A stretch of 64,000 nucleotides of DNA from CALNXN01 sp942490645 (GTDB lineage Bacteria > Pseudomonadota > Alphaproteobacteria > Rhodobacterales > Rhodobacteraceae), in NCBI GenBank assembly GCA_942490645.1, contig CALNXN010000010.1, positions 597,225 through 661,224 of the forward strand, given 5' to 3'. Shown here one piece after another: positions 59,660 through 64,000 of the stretch. The position numbers and the translations under genes were made by a program. Under the pieces are notes generated by a model. It did no database searches, had not been told where the DNA came from, and worked only from the letters and a program-made list of their open reading frames with translations. Position 1 is the stretch's first letter. Each line of letters opens with the position of its first letter.

Positions 59660-60457
59660 GTGGACTATACTAAACTTGTCGAAGTGATGCGCAGGCTGTC
59701 GCTGGAGGCCGGCGACAAGATCATGGAAATCTATGGTTCTGACGACTTCGAAGTGAAGACAAAATCGGACCAAAGCCCTGTAACCGAAGCGGACGAAGCG
59801 GCGGACGCGATCATTTCGGACGGTTTGCGATCCGCCTTTCCGCAGATGATGCTCGTCACCGAAGAGCAAAGCGCGACGCACAGTGCATCTGGACACACCT
59901 TCCTGATTGTCGATCCGCTGGATGGCACCAAGGAGTTTGTGCACAGGCGCGGGGATTTTACAGTCAATATTGCGTTGGTCGAAAACGGTGTTCCGACACG
60001 CGGCGTTGTCTATGCTCCCGCCAAATCGCGCATGTTTTTCACGCAAGCCGATGGTCGGTCGGTCGAGGAGACGGGAGACTTCGACAAGGCAGAAATCGGC
60101 CCTGTTACGCAAATATCAGTCTCTAAACCGGACAATTCGAGCCTCATGGTCGTTGCGTCGAAATCTCACCGGGATCAGGCAACGGATAACTATATCGCGA
60201 AATACGCGGTCAAGGACATGACGAGCGCCGGGTCATCGCTGAAGTTCTGCCTGATTGCCACGGGCGAAGCGGATGTTTACCCGCGGCTTGGTCGCACGAT
60301 GGAGTGGGACACAGCGGCAGGGCACGCAGTTCTGAACGGCGCCGGAGGCGCAGTAGTCAGGTTTGATGATCACACGCCACTGACCTATGGAAAGCCTGAT
60401 TTCGAAAATCCGTTTTTCATCGCCTGCAGCCCTGACGTTGCGCTGAAGCCGTCCTGA
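59660..60457 (+). CDS. cysQ: 3'(2'),5'-bisphosphate nucleotidase CysQ
   Basis: An inositol-monophosphatase-fold enzyme that hydrolyses PAP to AMP and so prevents inhibition of sulfation and sulfate-assimilation steps. The motifs SPVTEADEAAD, LVTEEQSA and FLIVDPLDGTKEFVHRRGDF carry the Mg ligands, and EWDTAAGHAVLNGAGG is the fourth ligand block. A GTG at 59,660 is the start. The gene is complete, 265 residues, and its stop overlaps the kdsB start, so the two are coupled. In capsule loci it supports sulfated or Kdo-containing polysaccharide synthesis. Confidence 0.92.
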   Translation: MDYTKLVEVMRRLSLEAGDKIMEIYGSDDFEVKTKSDQSPVTEADEAADAIISDGLRSAFPQMMLVTEEQSATHSASGHTFLIVDPLDGTKEFVHRRGDFTVNIALVENGVPTRGVVYAPAKSRMFFTQADGRSVEETGDFDKAEIGPVTQISVSKPDNSSLMVVASKSHRDQATDNYIAKYAVKDMTSAGSSLKFCLIATGEADVYPRLGRTMEWDTAAGHAVLNGAGGAVVRFDDHTPLTYGKPDFENPFFIACSPDVALKPS

Positions 60458-60741
60458 TGTCTGTCCTGATCGTCATTCCGGCGCGTTACGCCAGCACACG
60501 GTACCCAGGTAAACCTTTGGTGGAATTGACCGGCGCATCCGGACTATCGCGCAGCTTGATCGAACGCAGCTGGAAAGCGGCTTGCGAAGTGCAAGGCGTA
60601 GACCGCGTGGTCGTGGCCACCGATGACACCCGCATTCAGCAAGCGGCCGAAGCTTTTGGCGCTGAGGTCGTGATGACCTCGGAGACCTGCCAGAACGGCA
60701 CCGAACGCTGCTCAGAGGCGCATTTGTTTGAATTGCTTTGA
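60457..60741 (+). pseudogene. kdsB: 3-deoxy-manno-octulosonate cytidylyltransferase KdsB, truncated to its N-terminal third
   Basis: KdsB makes CMP-Kdo for lipopolysaccharide or capsule. The N-terminus is perfect (VLIVIPARYASTRYPGKPLV, VVVATDDTRI) through the substrate motif NGTERCSEAH at about residue 89. The sequence then diverges near 60,722, and a stop follows five codons later. The family needs about 250 residues, so catalysis is impossible here. Together with the kpsM fragment this defines a 1.3-kb capsule-locus block cut at both ends. Confidence 0.88.
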
Positions 60742-61064
60742 ACATTGGCTACTTGCGAGAGGTGCTGATAAATCGTGTTAATCAGGTTGATGCTGTTCAA
60801 CTTGGTGGCATCACGACTGAAAATGTTGAGAAGATGACAGCCAGCTTACTTTACACGCAACCATTGTTAACAGCGAAGCCGTCCGACAATTCCATTGTTC
60901 TGGTATTTATCAGGTCCAGGAACACTTCAGACTGAGTGTCCAAGATTACAACCCAAAAGGACAAAATACGGGAAACGGTTGAGCGGCGCCGGCACAGAAT
61001 CTCTATGCAGCTTGGACTTTGTGACTTACCCTGCCAGCGGGTAAGCCCAGTTTCGCCAAAACAC
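60742..61064. other. AT-rich stretch of 323 bp with no supported gene
   Basis: A small frame at 60,738-60,935 (start NIGYLREVLINRVNQ, end FIRSRNTSD) is open but has no ribosome site and no resemblance I recognise. It begins where kdsB is cut. The rest is non-coding spacer before the leftward luxI stop. Confidence 0.4.
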
Positions 61065-61721
61065 CTAACCAACCGTTTGCTTTTGAACACCCGCTGCTTC
61101 AAAAAAGTGGTTTGAGCAAAAGACTGAATTAGCGAACCATAGCTCCATTTCCTCTATTGAAGTACGGGACTTAGCGAGCAGAGCTTCGTATTGAGTCTTA
61201 TCAAACATCCATAGTCCTGCTCCAATTGCTTGGTTATCGTAGATGCTCCGACCGAGAACTATAGGTGATGACCCAATCATTCGATATCGCCTCTCCATTA
61301 ACGGATCAAATATGCCCACGAAACCGGAGAGCTTGTTTTCGACCATGAGTTTTCCGCCTGCGGCAAGCAGCTTAGCTGCAGTTCGGCGATCTGCCTTTCG
61401 GCCGAGACAAAACCTGGTGCACTCCCAAACATCCGTTCTTGAGAGGGCCGCATCTGGGAAGTGGTTTTCAAAGTAATCTTTCAGCATCGTACGCCCAGTG
61501 GTTGGTAAGAACCGCAATGAGCCTAAGTGCGTCCCGTCTTTGTCTTCTTCAATAATGTAAACTGTATCGTGGTTGTCATACTCGTCACGCTCCAGGCCTT
61601 CAGAATCAACTTCTACATTCCACCCATGTCTTATCGAGAACTGCTCGGCTCGATCACGAAACATTGAATGTTGTAGACGTGGCAATGTGTTCAGTTGGTT
61701 GCCGGTAAGAAAGTGTAGCAT
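61065..61721 (-). CDS. Acyl-homoserine-lactone synthase (LuxI family)
   Basis: The enzyme makes an AHL signal from S-adenosylmethionine and an acyl carrier thioester. ATG 61,721 gives 218 residues starting MLHFLTGNQLN, with GGAG nine bases upstream; the TTG at 61,736 is rejected. The conserved residues R24, F28 and W34 fall on the numbers of the characterised family (SMFRDRAEQFSIRHGW), followed by DEYDN and the WECTRFCLG block near 100. No other damage is seen. Its usual partner regulator is only present as a headless remnant. A palindrome covers its ribosome site. Confidence 0.93.
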   Translation of the reverse strand: MLHFLTGNQLNTLPRLQHSMFRDRAEQFSIRHGWNVEVDSEGLERDEYDNHDTVYIIEEDKDGTHLGSLRFLPTTGRTMLKDYFENHFPDAALSRTDVWECTRFCLGRKADRRTAAKLLAAGGKLMVENKLSGFVGIFDPLMERRYRMIGSSPIVLGRSIYDNQAIGAGLWMFDKTQYEALLAKSRTSIEEMELWFANSVFCSNHFFEAAGVQKQTVG

Positions 61722-61727
61722 TAAGGG

Positions 61728-61756
61728 AATCTCCAATTTGATTACAATTTGAGATT
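61728..61756 (-). promoter_or_regulatory. Palindrome over the luxI ribosome-binding site
   Basis: AATCTCCAATT (61,728-61,738) is complementary to AATTTGAGATT (61,746-61,756) at ten of eleven positions with a 7-nt spacer. The GGAG of luxI lies within it. It could be an operator for a repressor, an unusual lux-box-like element, or an RNA hairpin that masks the ribosome site. Confidence 0.5.
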
Positions 61757-62064
61757 ACCCAGAGGGATTTAATGTAAAGTTACGCCACCGATCTATCAAG
61801 TAACTGAATTTAAGTGATAATTACTTATTGGTTAATCAGGAGAGCGACGTAGCTAATGCTCCAAACAAGCATCGATTGCGCCAAATCTACGAGTGAGTGA
61901 AGAGGTCGTTTTCCCAAATTTGGAGTTTTTTCGCCGATCTTTTCCAGTTGTCTGGCACTATTAACCAACAGTTAACCAAAAGCACAGACCGTTACGTCCA
62001 ACTTGGTTTCGTTTGTAAAACCATCTCACTTGCACGCGCACCTAGAACCTGGAAAGGACTCTAC

Positions 62065-62229
62065 ATGGCCCATAGGATCACGATTTCTGAGAAGGATCTC
62101 ATAGACTCAATTGCTCACGTTGCATTTGCAGCCAAAAAGTTGGGCCTGGTGGCGACACATCAGAACCTCAATGAAATACTATATGCAATAGTCGAACGAC
62201 CAAAGGACACTAAGTCCATTTTTAATTGA
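62065..62229 (+). CDS. Small protein of unknown function, 54 aa, divergent from luxI
   Basis: ATG 62,065 is preceded by GGAAAGGA at good spacing, better than the upstream ATG at 61,897. The product (MAHRITISEKDLIDSIAHVA, KKLGLVATHQNLNEILYAIV) is helical, without membrane segments. I do not recognise it. It lies 343 bp from the luxI start and is transcribed away from it; that gap is AT-rich and holds nothing else I can name beyond the luxI palindrome. Confidence 0.45.
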   Translation: MAHRITISEKDLIDSIAHVAFAAKKLGLVATHQNLNEILYAIVERPKDTKSIFN

Positions 62230-62746
62230 GGGCGCAAAATGATTCCGTAAGAACCTAAACCGAATCTGAAATATTAAATGATTGGCCACAAGTATCCAAT
62301 GGCCCTCTGTAGCAGCAGTTTGGCGTCTCATAGAGACTACAAATCGCATCATACAGACAGTTTTTCTGGCAGTAGTGGTCTCTGTGGAAAGCCAGTAGCT
62401 TGTCACAAACCAAGTGGAACCATTTATTAGTCATTAAAGGAAAGAGGCAACTCGCGTTTCCTGCTTCCTCATAAATAGCGAGAAATCCCGAAAGCCTCCA
62501 CTTCTGGCGAAGTCGATCGGTCACTCTTTCGGCGAGTTATGCAGTTGCACTTAACTTCCACAAAGAGCTTTTTCTTCCTACTGCTAAGTTGATCAACTGG
62601 TAAAATGGATAAAAATGCAAAGTATGAAAAATTAAATTAGCTTTTTGTTCAAATATTTTTCAATGATCGAGGAAAGTTAGCACTGTATTGATATCAACAG
62701 ACAAGAAATCTTCAAACTTAGAAAACTTTGTTGTGGAGGAAGCTAC
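62230..62746. other. AT-rich stretch of 517 bp, no gene supported
   Basis: A leftward frame at 62,255-62,524 encodes a cysteine-rich peptide (MTNKWFHLVCDKLL, YCQKNCLYDAIC). It lacks a ribosome site and family resemblance and is not called. Composition is clearly lower in G+C than the left half of the window. Confidence 0.4.
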
Positions 62747-62956
62747 TTGAAAACTGATCAAATCCCGTTGTCAAAAACAAGAAAACTAAAACTCAAATCT
62801 TCAGAACCCATTTCGATACTTTTTAGCGACGGAAACACCTCTCTTTCTCTATCATTGCAGGGGTTTGACGCAATTCCGGACAATTTCTTCGGGTTTTGGC
62901 GTGGCGACAATATGAATAAACATCCGCAAGCCAAACAATGCAAACGAGGAGTCTAA
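62747..62956 (+). CDS. Small hypothetical protein, 69 aa, TTG start
   Basis: A TTG at 62,747 follows a strong GGAGGAAG site. The product is basic and serine-rich (SKTRKLKLKSSEPISILFSD) with no membrane segment and no recognised family. It ends just before insertion-sequence remnants. Support rests on the ribosome site alone. Confidence 0.35.
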   Translation: MKTDQIPLSKTRKLKLKSSEPISILFSDGNTSLSLSLQGFDAIPDNFFGFWRGDNMNKHPQAKQCKRGV

Positions 62957-62985
62957 GGACTGACACATGAGTTGCACTTCGTTGC

Positions 62986-63115
62986 GGCTTTGTTGCACGA
63001 TCCAGGTGAAGGATTCACTACGTGAATCAAGCGTGATAGGTTGGCGACTTGAACAGTTGGGCACCCCCGAAATACAAGAACGGGAATTGGTCATCTTGTC
63101 CGCCGTCACAGATTT
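62986..63115 (+). mobile_element. IS5-family (IS903-group-like) end fragment
   Basis: GGCTTTGTTGCACGATCC at 62,986 resembles the terminal repeat of IS903-type elements, and a nearby GATTCACTACGTGAATC palindrome is inside. A rightward frame near 63,060-63,110 reads WAPPKYKNGNWSSC, similar to the YKTRNWPAYN start of IS5 transposases. Only about 130 bp remain. Confidence 0.45.
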
Positions 63116-63171
63116 TGGAGAAGGTGGCTTCCTGAACTAAGCGAGGGTCTTGCGCATACGTGTGGTTTGAT

Positions 63172-63480
63172 TATGCGGCGGACTTGCGTTGTCGTAAGCG
63201 CCGTATTCCGATATTTCGATTGTCTTTTGTTTGATCCTTTTTCTCGTTGTTTCAGAATGGTTCGGCCACGCCCGAAGAAACGTCTGTGGGCGTTTAGTTT
63301 TGTAGGCTCTCATGATAGCGGCGATGCCCGTAGTGAGCCACGAAGACGTCGATCTTCTGGCTGAGGTCGCCGGGGAGGTAATAGTTTTCCGGCAATATGC
63401 GGTTCTTCAAAGTCTAGCGCCACAGCTCGACTTTACGTTGAGTTTGCGGGTGATATGGCGCGTCTTTGGACGGGCTGTCT
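63172..63480 (-). pseudogene. Transposase C-terminal remnant (integrase core)
   Basis: The leftward reading SKDAPYHPQTQRKVELWR, TLKNRILPENYYLPGDLSQK and FVAHYGHRRYHESLQN is the end of a DDE integrase-core transposase (IS3/IS481 type). Two in-frame stops (after LWR and after LQN) and a frame slip near the C-terminus show that it is dead. The N-terminal part is absent. Confidence 0.65.
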
Positions 63481-63499
63481 ATTCTCACCAGACGTCGGA

Positions 63500-63619
63500 G
63501 CCGGCGGTTCAGGCCCTGCTCATGCCATGTTTACGGTACAGATCGACATTTGGCACGCCATTTTATGCTTGCTGCAAAATGCCAATCATCTGGGGGTCGC
63601 TGTATTTCGATTTCTTCAT
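63500..63619 (-). pseudogene. IS3-family orfA N-terminal remnant
   Basis: From ATG 63,619 the leftward frame reads MKKSKYSDPQMIGILQQA, stop, then NGVPNVDLYRKHGMSR, an IS3-type OrfA start with an internal TAA. It directly abuts the integrase-core remnant, so the middle of the element has been deleted or two elements were joined. Confidence 0.6.
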
Positions 63620-63710
63620 CAAATGTTCTCATTCGTCGGTTAAGATATGAGGGTGCCCCTAGATTTGTAGACGCTTTGCTTGGTAATTTTGGAACCAAGG
63701 AGAGACGGAT

Positions 63711-63953
63711 ATGAGCAAGGGTATTCGATTTACGGACGAGTTCAAACAGGACGCTGTGGCACAGGTTGTTGAGCGCGGCTACCCGGTCAGCGAAGTGGCT
63801 GAGCGGCTCGGGATCAGTACCAAGTCGCTGTACACTTGGAAGGTGCAATTTTCGAAGTCGCCACGTGTGCGATCTGAGGGTGCCAAGAAAACAATAGGTT
63901 TTTGGCCAATATGGCTATTTAGCTTTTCGATTGTGCATTTGTATGCATTGTAA
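63711..63953 (+). pseudogene. IS3-family orfA, 3'-truncated
   Basis: A GAGAGACGGAT region precedes ATG 63,711. The first 55 residues are a normal helix-turn-helix OrfA (SKGIRFTDEFKQDAVAQVVE, VAERLGISTKSLYTWKVQFS). After RVRSEGAKK the family sequence stops and an unrelated hydrophobic tail follows to TAA. A different IS3 subgroup from the intact element at 57.7 kb. Confidence 0.75.
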
Positions 63954-64000
63954 GTTGATGAAAACACTTCAGGGTCGGTTCTGGCTTCAGCTCGATTTCC

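Overview
The window looks like a chromosomal segment of a marine alphaproteobacterium of the order Rhodobacterales, Roseobacter group. The basis is the DddP-type DMSP lyase, the yajC-secD-secF / ccmABCDG arrangement, the tetR / hom / glpX / recJ order, the bifunctional hydrolase-OsmC gene and many small families typical of these bacteria. No database search was possible, so the genus is not assigned.

Positions 1-37,100 are dense, intact and ordinary in composition. They hold a DMSP-lyase locus (a DUF3445-type N-demethylase divergent from dddP, followed by a chemotaxis receptor); an outer-membrane barrel overlapping a secreted serine hydrolase; aguB; a lipoprotein paired with a lysozyme-like protein; a hydrolase-OsmC fusion; bioY; an FNR-box-controlled DUF6455 gene; purB; a TPR protein next to an isolated fliG; a DMT exporter; a lipid A-type acyltransferase; acnA; and a long leftward block yajC-secD-secF-tauE-Mth938-ccmA-ccmB-ccmC-ccmD-ccmG. 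The 52-codon ccmD is easily missed. Then come a trypsin-like protease, serS, a beta-hydroxyacid dehydrogenase and a soluble reductive-dehalogenase-like protein.

From about 37.5 to 42.7 kb the protein families remain recognisable (pirin, TetR, a lipoprotein, hom, glpX, recJ), but every gene is broken by several single-base frame changes. Part of this stretch (about 38.1-41.1 kb) is also visibly richer in G+C. Because hom, glpX and recJ decode well across the breaks, sequencing or assembly error is more likely than true gene death. The same disease recurs in an mscS-type gene (46.3-47.0 kb) and in an amidase (50.9-52.5 kb). In contrast, the neighbouring TRAP transporter genes, the LysR regulator and the universal stress protein are intact.

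The right third is a mosaic. A tRNA-Glu loses its 3' end at 43,423. A poorly coding stretch of about 2.2 kb follows and ends at a G-rich tract that truncates mscS. A 35-nt run of G at 56,690 separates an adenylate cyclase-TPR gene lacking its start from a tyrosine recombinase lacking its catalytic end. An IS3-family element with a G GGA AAC slippery site directly abuts a headless LuxR-type regulator. A capsule-locus fragment (kpsM 5' end, cysQ, kdsB 5' half) lies between that luxR remnant and an intact luxI-type AHL synthase. The last kilobase is a pile of insertion-sequence remnants.

I see no unmistakable new defence or biosynthetic system. The leads most worth following are the reductive-dehalogenase-like gene, the lipoprotein/lysozyme pair, the DMSP-lyase neighbourhood with its chemoreceptor, the palindrome over the luxI ribosome site, and the question of whether the broken right half is biology or assembly.
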